64,000 bases of DNA. Origin: HGM11367 sp964600435. Its GTDB lineage: Bacteria > Bacillota > Clostridia > Christensenellales > UBA1242. A program made the position numbers and the translations under genes. How positions within the stretch are numbered: position 1 is the first letter of the stretch; the number at the start of each line of letters is the position of its first letter. This document shows, piece by piece, positions 22,883 through 30,819 of this stretch. The DNA is taken from NCBI GenBank assembly GCA_964600435.1, contig CAZRJB010000003.1:40568-104567 (forward strand), read 5' to 3'. Under the pieces are notes generated by a model. The model did no database searches and was not told the DNA's origin. It saw only the letters and a list, made by a program, of their open reading frames with translations.

Positions 22883-23392
22883 TTATATATCAAACAAAGC
22901 ATCAAAAGCGGCTTTTGCGGCGCTAACATTTCTTCTTTCTGAAATTTCAGGAGTGATTTGTGGTTTTTCTTTGGTTAAATTTTCTGATTGTTTGTTTATT
23001 TGAGATTTGCCTTTTTTTAACTCTTTTTCTAAATGTGAATAATAGTTGTTTATTGCATTTTTTACTGCTTGAACAGAAAAGTTTATAGAATACAACTTTT
23101 CTTTTGGAAGAGTGCCGGTTACTTGACAAATTCTTTCTTCATCAATATGTAAAGCTTCTTCCAATGTGCAATCTAACAAGCAACTGCACATGGCGCTAGC
23201 GCAAACAATTGTGCACACACCACCAACAGCTTTAAATCTGGCCTCTGAAATTGTGCCATTTTCTATTTTTAAATATATTTTAACAACATCTCCACAAGCT
23301 TCGTCAACATATTTGCCAACACCATTGGCACCTTGCAAACCACCAGCATTTATTGGATTTTTAAAGATATCTAAAACATTTTCACTATACAT
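22883..23392 (-). CDS. nifU: NifU/IscU-like iron-sulfur scaffold with atypical cysteines
   Basis: 169 aa. The N-terminal 120 residues align by eye with IscU-type scaffolds: ACGDVVKIYLKIENGTISEARFK holds Cys33. The second canonical cysteine (GCG) is replaced by GGVC, moving it to Cys60 with extra Cys at 64, 69, 71 and 75. The third (HCS) reads YSI, giving Ser102. The last 45 residues are a charged, Lys-rich tail. Directly coupled to nifS (1-nt overlap), so still likely to work in Fe-S assembly, but cluster ligation must differ. Confidence 0.85.
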   Translation of the reverse strand: MYSENVLDIFKNPINAGGLQGANGVGKYVDEACGDVVKIYLKIENGTISEARFKAVGGVCTIVCASAMCSCLLDCTLEEALHIDEERICQVTGTLPKEKLYSINFSVQAVKNAINNYYSHLEKELKKGKSQINKQSENLTKEKPQITPEISERRNVSAAKAAFDALFDI

Positions 23393-24564
23393 TATTTAGC
23401 CCTCCCTGTTTTTGTTATTGGACTAATAGAGCGCAATTTTGCAACAATTTCTACCAACTTTTCAATTGTGTAATTAACATCTTCTTTTGAAATGTTTTTG
23501 CCAAAAGAAAATCTGATTGAACCTTTTAAGTATTCTTCAGGAACACGCATTGCTGTTAAAACATGCGATTTTTCAGCAACACCAGATGTGCAAGCTGAAC
23601 CAGTTGAAACTGCTATTCCTTCTAAATCTAGCATGGTTAACAAAGCTTCGGCATCTACCATTTCAAAACTAATATTTACAATGCCTTGAACTTTTTGATA
23701 TTGATGACCATTAACTCTAACATATTGAATTTTTTCAAAAATTTGTTTAAGAAAATAGTCACGGATTGTTTTAATTTTTTGCTGATTAATGATTATATCC
23801 CTTGTTGCATTTTCAACAGCCTTGCCGAACCCTGCAATTGCCGGAACATTGCTTGTTCCTGCTCTACGTTTTCTTTCTTGTGCGCCACCATCTAACAAAT
23901 CGGCACATTTTATGCCATTTTTGATATATAATGCGCCACAACCTTTTGGCCCATAAATTTTATGTGCAGAAATGCTCATTAAGTCAATTTCCATGTCGTT
24001 TACGTCAAGTTTTACTGCGCCCAAAGCTTGAACTGCATCTGTGTGAAAAATGATGCCGTGTTCGTGTGCAGTTTTTGCAATTGCTTTTATGTTTTGAATT
24101 GTGCCAACTTCGTTGTTAACAGCCATGATTGAAATTAAAATTGTATCTTTACGGATGTAATGAAGAACATCTGCCAAACTAACCAAACCATTTTCGTCTA
24201 CATTAAGATAGGTGACTTCAAAGCCTTCATTTTCTAACGCCTTGCAACTTTCCAAAACAGAATCGTGCTCTATTTTGCTTGTGATTATGTGTTTGCCTTT
24301 GTATGAATTTGCTTTTGCAACACCTTTTATTGCCCAGTTGTTTGCTTCTGACCCACCAGATGTGAAATATATCTCATTAGATTTTGAAGAAATTGCTTTT
24401 GCAATTTTATCACGTGCGTGGTCTACAATTGCAGCGGCATCTCTACCAAATGAGTGCAAGCTGTTGGCATTGCCAAAAACAGCATTGAATGCTGGAAGCA
24501 TTTCGTTTAAAACTTCATTAGAGCAAAAAGTTGTTGCTGCATTATCTAAATATACTTTTTTCAT
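23392..24564 (-). CDS. nifS: Cysteine desulfurase, NifS/IscS family
   Basis: PLP enzyme giving sulfur from cysteine for Fe-S clusters and thiolation. 390 aa from the ATG at 24564 (AAAGGA upstream; product starts KKVYLDNAATTF). Motifs: SGGSEANNWAIKG, HTDAVQALG, SAHKIYGPKG with the PLP Lys, and the catalytic Cys loop SSGSACTSG-type (here STGSACTSG). A longer reading from 24657 would add an implausible hydrophobic N-terminus. Cotranscribed with nifU. Confidence 0.95.
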   Translation of the reverse strand: MKKVYLDNAATTFCSNEVLNEMLPAFNAVFGNANSLHSFGRDAAAIVDHARDKIAKAISSKSNEIYFTSGGSEANNWAIKGVAKANSYKGKHIITSKIEHDSVLESCKALENEGFEVTYLNVDENGLVSLADVLHYIRKDTILISIMAVNNEVGTIQNIKAIAKTAHEHGIIFHTDAVQALGAVKLDVNDMEIDLMSISAHKIYGPKGCGALYIKNGIKCADLLDGGAQERKRRAGTSNVPAIAGFGKAVENATRDIIINQQKIKTIRDYFLKQIFEKIQYVRVNGHQYQKVQGIVNISFEMVDAEALLTMLDLEGIAVSTGSACTSGVAEKSHVLTAMRVPEEYLKGSIRFSFGKNISKEDVNYTIEKLVEIVAKLRSISPITKTGRAK

Positions 24565-24595
24565 TTTAACTAGTCCTTTTAAAAATATCACAATA

Positions 24596-24624
24596 AATAT
24601 ATCACATTGAAACAAAAAAATCAA
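24596..24624 (-). promoter_or_regulatory. Promoter for nifS-nifU
   Basis: Minus strand TTGATT (24619-24624), 17 bp, TATATT (24596-24601) preceded by TGTGA. Confidence 0.6.
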
Positions 24625-24635
24625 TAGGTAAATTA

Positions 24636-24669
24636 ATAAAAAACACCTACAAAACAAATTGTAGATGTT
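24636..24669 (-). terminator. Terminator after the ftsA-ftsZ operon
   Basis: Minus strand ACATCTACAA paired with TTGTAGGTGT (one G-T) followed by TTTTTTATTA. Confidence 0.75.
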
Positions 24670-24679
24670 ATTTTAATGT

Positions 24680-25057
24680 TTAAATCTTTTCTTCACCATA
24701 GTAATCTGAATAACTTGAGAATTCGTTTTGTGATAAGTATTCAGAAAACTTGTCAATTTGACTTGAAGAGTTTATGCAAAAAGATAAATCTTTTGCTTCC
24801 TCCATTTCATTAACTGTCATTATTTTTTCTATTGTTTCTAACAAAAACCACTCATTTCTAAGTTTGTTTGTTTCTGAGTTGTATCTTGTTTTGCCTTGTT
24901 GTAAATTTTTTATATGCATTTTTAAAAATTTTTTTAAAGTGCTTGTTTCCAAATCTCTTATTTCAGATATAGAAACACCGTCTGGGAACTTTTTGGTGAA
25001 ATACTCATTTGCGCCCATAAAAATTTTGTTTATTTCTGATTTAGAAAACTTTTCCAT
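24680..25057 (-). CDS. Unknown 125-aa protein in the ftsAZ operon
   Basis: Mostly alpha-helical, no membrane segment or signal peptide. Begins EKFSKSEINKIFMGANEYFTKKFPDGVSISEI, includes a basic helix (KKFLKMHIKNLQQGK) and ends in a Ser/Tyr-rich acidic tail. Start preceded by AGGAG. Located 45 nt after ftsZ with the terminator behind it, so it is the last gene of the division operon. Not SepF. A division role is suggested only by position. Confidence 0.65.
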   Translation of the reverse strand: MEKFSKSEINKIFMGANEYFTKKFPDGVSISEIRDLETSTLKKFLKMHIKNLQQGKTRYNSETNKLRNEWFLLETIEKIMTVNEMEEAKDLSFCINSSSQIDKFSEYLSQNEFSSYSDYYGEEKI

Positions 25058-25102
25058 TTACTCTCCTACAATAGATATTTATATGTTAACTTTTCAAACA
25101 AA

Positions 25103-26329
25103 TTATCTGTGTTCTCTAAGTTTTCTTAAATATGGTGGAATACCATCGTCTTCAACTTGCAATCTTGAAGTTGCCACACCATCATTTTTCACAAAGTCTG
25201 ACTTTGGTTCTGAATAATGGTTTTGAGATGGTTGCTCAAATTGTGAATTGTTTGTTTGTGGATTGTTAAAAGATGACCTACCAATTGGGAAACCTTCATA
25301 TCTTTTGTTTGCAAAATTGTTTACTGCTTCAACGTTTTGTTTAACTTTGTTCAAGTTTTTGTCTTCTAAAACATTGGCATCAGATTGGAAACCTGTTGCA
25401 ATGATTGTTATTTCAACTTCGTCATTCATAGATTCATCAATTCCAGAACCAAAAATGATGTTGCAAGATGGGTCAACAACTTCCTTAACAAGGTCTGCTG
25501 CTTCGTAAACTTCGTCAAGAGGTAAGTCTAAACCACCCTTAACATTTATTATAACACCTGTTGCACCTTCAATTGTTGTTTCTAGCAATGGGCTAGACAC
25601 TGCTTGTCTAACCGCTTCAATTGTTTTGTTTTCTCCTTTTGAATGCCCAATTCCCATGTGTGCAAGACCACGATTTTTCATAACTGAACGAACATCGGCA
25701 AAATCCAAATTGATTAAACTTGGTGTTACAATTAAATCTGAAATGCCTTGAATACCTTGACGCAAAACATCATCAGCATACATAAATGCTTCTATAATTG
25801 GAGTATGTTTTGGAACCAACTGCAAAAGTTTGTCATTTGGAATAATAACCAAAGTATCTACATATTTACGTAAATTTTCTAAACCCTTTTCACTGTTTTC
25901 CAAACGAGTTCTACCCTCAAACCCAAAAGGTTTTGTTACAACAGCAATTGTTAAAATGCCCATTTCTTTTGCAATTTGAGCCACAACAGGGGCTGCACCT
26001 GTTCCTGTTCCGCCACCCATGCCTGCTGTAATGAAAACCAAATCACAATCTTTTAACATTTCAGAAATGCTTGCTTTAGATTCTTCTGCTGCTTTTTGAC
26101 CAACTTCTGGGTCTGCACCGGCACCCAAACCTCTTGTTAACTTTTCACCAATTTGAAGTCTATGTTCTGCTTTTGACAAAAGCAATGCTTGTTTGTCTGT
26201 GTTTATTGCAACAAATTGAGCACTTGTTATGTTTGCATCAATCATTCTGTTAACGGCGTTATTTCCACCGCCACCAACACCTATAACTTTAATGTTTGCT
26301 ACTGAACCAACGTTTAAATTATTATACAT
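25103..26329 (-). CDS. ftsZ: Cell division GTPase FtsZ
   Basis: Tubulin homologue forming the Z ring. 408 aa. GTP-binding tubulin signature GGGTGTGA at residues 105-112, NTDKQAL near 43-49, and a variable Asn/Gln/Ser-rich linker from about residue 325. The C-terminal peptide GIPPYLRKLREHR matches the conserved D(I/V)P.(F/Y)LR partner-binding tail. RBS AGGAG before the ATG. 11 nt after ftsA. Confidence 0.98.
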   Translation of the reverse strand: MYNNLNVGSVANIKVIGVGGGGNNAVNRMIDANITSAQFVAINTDKQALLLSKAEHRLQIGEKLTRGLGAGADPEVGQKAAEESKASISEMLKDCDLVFITAGMGGGTGTGAAPVVAQIAKEMGILTIAVVTKPFGFEGRTRLENSEKGLENLRKYVDTLVIIPNDKLLQLVPKHTPIIEAFMYADDVLRQGIQGISDLIVTPSLINLDFADVRSVMKNRGLAHMGIGHSKGENKTIEAVRQAVSSPLLETTIEGATGVIINVKGGLDLPLDEVYEAADLVKEVVDPSCNIIFGSGIDESMNDEVEITIIATGFQSDANVLEDKNLNKVKQNVEAVNNFANKRYEGFPIGRSSFNNPQTNNSQFEQPSQNHYSEPKSDFVKNDGVATSRLQVEDDGIPPYLRKLREHR

Positions 26330-26340
26330 AAATATCTCCT

Positions 26341-27507
26341 TTATCTTTTTGTTATTTTTTTAATAAAATCTAAAAATTTGTTTGTTTTACGTTTTTTTTC
26401 TTGATTTATAGCCGAATTTAACAGCCCAAGAAGCGCTGAATAGTTTGGCTTTGACATTTGAAGGTTTGGTGGTGAAAGAATTTCCACATTAACACCAAAG
26501 TACTTAGACAAATAGTCTTTTGCACCTTTTATAAAACAAATTCCTCCGCCTGTCAAGTAAAAAGGCATTTTATATAAATCTTTTTTTTGAGATGCTGTTA
26601 AACATTTATTAATTAACGAGCATAACATTTCCAACCTTGCAGAAACAATTTCATTTGCCTCTGTCATGGAAATTAGAGAAGTTTGATTGGCTTTTTTTAA
26701 TTCGTAACCATCTGACAGTTGTGGAACAACAGATAAAATTATTTGTTTTTTTAACTCTTCTGCCTCTTTATATGTTATTTTTAAGCACTCGCTTAAATCG
26801 CTTGTTATTTGAGCACCGCCAACAGAAAAACTATTTAACGACAACAAACCATTACCCTTAACAATAGAAACGGATGTACTAATAAAACCGCAATCTATAA
26901 CTATTGATGAATTTTGCCTTGCATTTTCAGAAAGCAAATAAACGTTTTCAGACAGAGGCGTTGAAATGTATTCCACTGAACCAACACCAAAGCTTCTAAG
27001 AGCAACATTTATTGTTGAAATAAATTGTTTTTCGGCATATATATAACTTATTTCACCGCTTATTCTTGAAGTTTTTTCTCCAATTGGGTTTAAAACTTTT
27101 CTGCCATCATCTAAAACAAAACAAATTGGTGAACAACTAATTAAAACATACTTTTCGTTATCTTTAAGTTCGTTTGCATGTTGATAAATTTCTAAAACAT
27201 CAGTTTCATCAATTTTTAATTTGTCGTTAAAATTTTGCATAAATTGTTTGGTTTTGCAAATGCAAAAGTCCGCTGGCACCCCAACAAAAACCTTCTTAAT
27301 TTTAAAACCTGCATTAATTTCCGCTTTTGCCAATGCATTGTTAATGTCATCATTAAGTTTTTCTGGTTCAACAAACTCACCATTGTAATAACCCGAATAT
27401 TCTTGAATAGAAGATGCAATTATATTGAGAGAATTGTTTATTCCTTGATTTCCAATTAAAACCGCAATTTTGCTAGTACCAATATCAATAACAGATACAG
27501 AATTCAA
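26341..27507 (-). CDS. ftsA: Cell division protein FtsA
   Basis: Actin-like protein that ties FtsZ filaments to the membrane. 388 aa. VSVIDIGTSKIAVLIG is the phosphate-1 motif, IVIDCGFISTSVSIV the second, and FYLTGGGICFIKGAKDYL the adenosine motif. The Lys/Arg-rich C-terminal helix (NKFLDFIKKITKR) is the membrane-targeting sequence. Upstream GGAGGGG. First gene of ftsA-ftsZ-unknown. Confidence 0.93.
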   Translation of the reverse strand: MNSVSVIDIGTSKIAVLIGNQGINNSLNIIASSIQEYSGYYNGEFVEPEKLNDDINNALAKAEINAGFKIKKVFVGVPADFCICKTKQFMQNFNDKLKIDETDVLEIYQHANELKDNEKYVLISCSPICFVLDDGRKVLNPIGEKTSRISGEISYIYAEKQFISTINVALRSFGVGSVEYISTPLSENVYLLSENARQNSSIVIDCGFISTSVSIVKGNGLLSLNSFSVGGAQITSDLSECLKITYKEAEELKKQIILSVVPQLSDGYELKKANQTSLISMTEANEIVSARLEMLCSLINKCLTASQKKDLYKMPFYLTGGGICFIKGAKDYLSKYFGVNVEILSPPNLQMSKPNYSALLGLLNSAINQEKKRKTNKFLDFIKKITKR

Positions 27508-27624
27508 TCATCACCCCTCCTTTTTTGAATATTTCTTTAAATTATGTCAAACATTTATAACACGTATTCATTTTTATGCATTTATATGCTTAAATTTTCG
27601 CATAATTATAAGTTATATGTTATA

Positions 27625-27653
27625 ATTATAAACAATCATTTCAGATATGTCAA
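27625..27653 (-). promoter_or_regulatory. Promoter for ftsA-ftsZ
   Basis: Minus strand TTGACA (27648-27653), 17 bp, TATAAT (27625-27630): perfect consensus. Leader of about 110 nt. Confidence 0.75.
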
Positions 27654-27721
27654 TTATAAAAATTAATTTTTTGTTATTTATTTTATAAAAATTTTTCGCA
27701 ACAAAAATTTTTTGAAATAAG

Positions 27722-27750
27722 TTGTCATGTTTTGTAGAAAATGGTATAAT
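27722..27750 (+). promoter_or_regulatory. Promoter for the 154-aa gene
   Basis: TTGTCA (27722-27727), 17 bp, TATAAT (27745-27750) with TGG before the -10. Confidence 0.7.
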
Positions 27751-27809
27751 TTTGTTGCAAATAGAAAAAAACTTGAATATGTTAACTTTACTTTTATCGA
27801 GGTGAACCT

Positions 27810-28274
27810 ATGAGAGATATTTCAGAATATAAACTTTTGGGGTATTATCTTTTAAAGATGTACGAAAAAACCGGAGTAGATTCTTTAAAATATGAACAAG
27901 CAAAAGCAATAACATATGGTGTTTTTAAAAAAATAAACAACTCACAATATAACTTGTTGCCTTTAGATAACAAAATGAATTTGGTTAAATCCATGATTAA
28001 CAAAGGCGTTTTTAAAACAACTGTTGTAAACGGCAATCACACTTTTACTCAAGTGTATAACTTTGAAATTTCAAAGCATATTTTTGCAAGTTACAACAAT
28101 TGTGGCTCTTTGCTTTTTAAACTTCCAAAAGAAATAAAATTGGACAATGAAACAGTTTTGCAAAGTATTAAAAAAATTTATGAGAGCAATTTGGGGTTAG
28201 ATTTGCAACAAGCAATAAATTCCGAAATTGACAAAATAAAATCTCAACAAACAAAAAACAGAAGTTTTGCATAA
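27810..28274 (+). CDS. Unknown 154-aa soluble protein
   Basis: Helical N-terminal half (EYKLLGYYLLKMYEKTGVDSLKYEQAKAITYGVFKKIN) that might be a small DNA- or protein-binding domain, then a mixed region and a charged helical C-terminus (ESNLGLDLQQAINSEIDKIKSQQ). No signal peptide or membrane helix. Upstream GAGGTG acts as RBS. Single gene with its own promoter; its terminator overlaps the last codons. No family recognised. Confidence 0.7.
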   Translation: MRDISEYKLLGYYLLKMYEKTGVDSLKYEQAKAITYGVFKKINNSQYNLLPLDNKMNLVKSMINKGVFKTTVVNGNHTFTQVYNFEISKHIFASYNNCGSLLFKLPKEIKLDNETVLQSIKKIYESNLGLDLQQAINSEIDKIKSQQTKNRSFA

Positions 28275-28288
28275 ACTTCTGTTTTTTG
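28252..28288. terminator. Bidirectional terminator
   Basis: ACAGAAGTTT / AAACTTCTGT with T runs on both strands, between the 154-aa gene and the convergent SDR gene. Confidence 0.85.
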
Positions 28289-28289
28289 T

Positions 28290-29102
28290 TTACTCCTCTT
28301 CAATCAACCTAAATTTGTTTTTATCTAAGTATCTGTTTATCAATTTGTGTGCCTTTTGTGGCATATACCTTATTAACCTATCCGCCAAAAATGCATCAAA
28401 TCCAATCACCGCCCTGTTTTTTCTTTTGTTTATTGCCTTAATAATTTTTTTGCTTGCATCTTCAACAGACATTGCTCTTTTGTTTAGTTTGCTTTTAACA
28501 ACCTCTTCTTGATTTTTCCAAAAATTTGATTTAACAAGCCCTAAAATAAACAGTCCAACATAAAACCCTTCTAGTTCTTGTTGCAAAACTTCTGTGTAAC
28601 ATTTTAATGCCGATTTGCTTGCTGAATATATGCTTGTACCTTTAATTCTTGTTGTTGCACTTGAACAGCAAATGTTGATTATTGCTGGTGTTCTTGAATT
28701 TTTTAACAAGTTGTGTAATGCTTTTACAGCAAAAATGCACGAATATAAATTAACCGACATTATGTTTGTTGTGTCTTTATGTGTAAAATTATAAAAATGA
28801 TTAAACTTTGGTGATTGACCAGTAGAGTTTATTAAAACATCTATTGCTATCTTTTTTTCAACTAAATTTTCGGCTAGTTTTGTCCAATTTGCCTCAACTT
28901 TGGCATCAAAGCAATAATAATCAAATTCGCCTCCTTGATTTGTTATGTTTGTTTTTAGGTTTAACAAAGATTCTTCATCTATATCTATTCCAATTACTTT
29001 GCATCCATATCTTTTAACCAAATCAAACGACAGATATTTTCCAATACCGTTTCCTGCTCCAGAAATAACAACTGTTTTTGCCCTTAACCATTCTTTGTTC
29101 AT
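28290..29102 (-). CDS. Short-chain dehydrogenase/reductase
   Basis: 270 aa from the ATG at 29102, which follows GGGAG; a longer reading to 29138 lacks an RBS. Classical SDR: nucleotide motif GAGNGIGK, acidic residues after beta-2 (GIDID) suggesting NAD(H), NSTG in place of NNAG, catalytic Ser in NICCSSAT and YSASK for Tyr/Lys. The C-terminal tail is basic with RYMPQKAHKLINRYL. Substrate unknown; may act on a lipid or acyl compound. Stand-alone gene. Confidence 0.88.
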   Translation of the reverse strand: MNKEWLRAKTVVISGAGNGIGKYLSFDLVKRYGCKVIGIDIDEESLLNLKTNITNQGGEFDYYCFDAKVEANWTKLAENLVEKKIAIDVLINSTGQSPKFNHFYNFTHKDTTNIMSVNLYSCIFAVKALHNLLKNSRTPAIINICCSSATTRIKGTSIYSASKSALKCYTEVLQQELEGFYVGLFILGLVKSNFWKNQEEVVKSKLNKRAMSVEDASKKIIKAINKRKNRAVIGFDAFLADRLIRYMPQKAHKLINRYLDKNKFRLIEEE

Positions 29103-29255
29103 AATCGCTCCCTTTTCCCATCTTGCACAAATTAGCATATGTACTTATTGTGTTCTTTTCTAAAATAAATATTCAATTTGAGAAACCTTTAAAACCAAAA
29201 ATGACCCGTTTGTAATGATTTATATTATTATATCTGGTTTTATTTAAGTTAGTAC

Positions 29256-29284
29256 TTGCACTTTTTGCTTATATTTGTTATAAT
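29256..29284 (+). promoter_or_regulatory. Promoter giving a leaderless DUF4364 mRNA
   Basis: TTGCAC (29256-29261), 17 bp, TATAAT (29279-29284). The predicted start, 7 nt after the -10, is 29291, the A of the start codon. No RBS exists. Confidence 0.65.
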
Positions 29285-29290
29285 AAAAAT

Positions 29291-29857
29291 ATGGAGCAAA
29301 AAAAGAAAGAAGATTCGCCTGTTATATATGACCCCATGATTTGCAAACTGATTATTCTTTTCACATTAGACAAAATGGAGTTTCCACTAACAGAAAAAAC
29401 AATAATTGACATTTGTTATCATCGCAATAATTGGGTTTCGTATATGGACTGTAAAGACTATTTATATAAACTAGTTGACACAAACCTTATATATAAGGCT
29501 GTTGGCAAAGATGGCGAAGAACGTTTTAACATTACATATGACGGACGCAATTGCCTTAGTCATTTTTATTTAAAAATTCCAAGTTCTTTAAGAGAGTTAA
29601 TAACTGAGTACACAAAAGCAAACAGAATGCATTTTAAACGTTCACAGGAATATGTTTCCACTTACTTTAAATCGGAAGATGGCTCATATATTGTTGTTTT
29701 AAAAATTCGTTCAGACACTTTTCAAGATGAACCCTTGTTTGAAGTTAAAATTAAAGCACCTTCTAGGCAAAGCGCGATTGAAGCATGCAAAAAATGGCAA
29801 GAACAAGCACACTCTGCATATGAAAGTGTTTATGAACTTTTGATAGAAGAAAATTAA
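29291..29857 (+). CDS. DUF4364 winged-helix protein
   Basis: 188 aa. N-terminal winged-helix region (MICKLIILFTLDKMEFPLTEKTIIDIC...YMDCKDYLYKLVDTNLIYK) followed by a domain typical of DUF4364 (SLRELITEYTKANRMHFKRSQEYVSTYFKSEDGSYIVVLKI). Proteins of this family are clostridial putative regulators with no known target. Translated from a predicted leaderless transcript. The ABC transporter genes follow at once and may be cotranscribed. Confidence 0.88.
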   Translation: MEQKKKEDSPVIYDPMICKLIILFTLDKMEFPLTEKTIIDICYHRNNWVSYMDCKDYLYKLVDTNLIYKAVGKDGEERFNITYDGRNCLSHFYLKIPSSLRELITEYTKANRMHFKRSQEYVSTYFKSEDGSYIVVLKIRSDTFQDEPLFEVKIKAPSRQSAIEACKKWQEQAHSAYESVYELLIEEN

Positions 29858-29875
29858 ATGTTTCAAGGAGTTACA

Positions 29876-30811
29876 ATGTTAAATAATGTTTTAGAAATAA
29901 GAAATCTAACAAAAAAATTTGGTGAAAGAATTGCCGTTAACAATATTTCTTTTGTTGTTAGAGAAGGTGAAATTTTTGGTTTTTTGGGTGCAAATGGTGC
30001 CGGAAAAAGCACAACAATTAAAATGATTACCGGTTTAACAACAATAACAGGTGGCGATATTTTTATTAATAGCAAGTCCGTTAAATATCAATTTGAAGAT
30101 GCCATGGAAAATGTTGGAACAATTGTTGAAATGCCTGAGTTTTATAACTATTTAACCGGCTATCAAAATTTAAAATATTTTGCAAAACTATCAGACATTA
30201 AAGACAAACATCAAATTGATAAAGTTGTTGAAATTGTTGGTTTAACAAATCGTATTCATGAAAAAGTTGGGAAATATTCCTTGGGCATGAAGCAAAGGCT
30301 TGGTGTTGCACAAGCATTGTTAAACAATCCAAAACTTTTAATTTTGGACGAGCCAACAAATGGTTTAGATGCAAACGGAATTAGAGAGTTTAGAATGATG
30401 CTAAAAGACCTTGCTCATAAAGAACGCATTGCCATTTTAATTTCTAGCCATATTTTAGGTGAAATGCAAAACCTATGTGACACAATTGGAATTATTGATA
30501 ATGGAGTTTTGCTTGAAACCAACACAATGAGCACAATAAAACAAAATGTTACAGAGAATGGTTCGCAATTTATTAAATGCAATGCACCAAACTTTGCCGG
30601 AAAGATTATTGAACAAGACTATAAAATCCCGGTTAAAATTTGTAACAACAAAGTTTTGTTCACTGCAGACGAAAACACAATCGCAAAAATAATTATTGAT
30701 TTAACCAAAAAGAATATTGCAGTTTTTGGTGCTGGCGAAGTTGATGCTTCTTTGGAAGATATTTTCTTAACAGTTGTCAACGAAGGAAAAGTTGGCACAG
30801 GAATTAATTAG
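29876..30811 (+). CDS. ABC transporter ATP-binding protein (BcrA/CcmA-type)
   Basis: 311 aa from the ATG at 29876 (AGGAG 5 nt upstream); an ATG at 29858 lacks an RBS. Walker A GANGAGKST, Q-loop region, signature YSLGMKQR (variant of LSGGQ), Walker B LLILDEP, H-loop ISSHIL. The C-terminal extension of about 90 residues resembles drug- or lantibiotic-export ATPases. Paired with the permease 8 nt downstream. Likely part of an operon controlled by the DUF4364 protein. Confidence 0.92.
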   Translation: MLNNVLEIRNLTKKFGERIAVNNISFVVREGEIFGFLGANGAGKSTTIKMITGLTTITGGDIFINSKSVKYQFEDAMENVGTIVEMPEFYNYLTGYQNLKYFAKLSDIKDKHQIDKVVEIVGLTNRIHEKVGKYSLGMKQRLGVAQALLNNPKLLILDEPTNGLDANGIREFRMMLKDLAHKERIAILISSHILGEMQNLCDTIGIIDNGVLLETNTMSTIKQNVTENGSQFIKCNAPNFAGKIIEQDYKIPVKICNNKVLFTADENTIAKIIIDLTKKNIAVFGAGEVDASLEDIFLTVVNEGKVGTGIN

Positions 30812-30819
30812 GAGTTTTT

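Larger units (their letters stand above)
27508..27809. other. Divergent intergenic region between ftsA and the 154-aa gene
   Basis: Holds one good sigma-A promoter in each direction (listed separately). A direct repeat of ATAATTATAA occurs at 27602-27611 and 27622-27631, 20 bp apart, and the second copy covers the ftsA -10. No ORF or RNA structure was recognised. Confidence 0.5.

Noticed and set aside
24565..24657. N-terminal extension of nifS
   Set aside because: A hydrophobic 31-residue addition without RBS; the homologous start is MKKVYLDNAATT.
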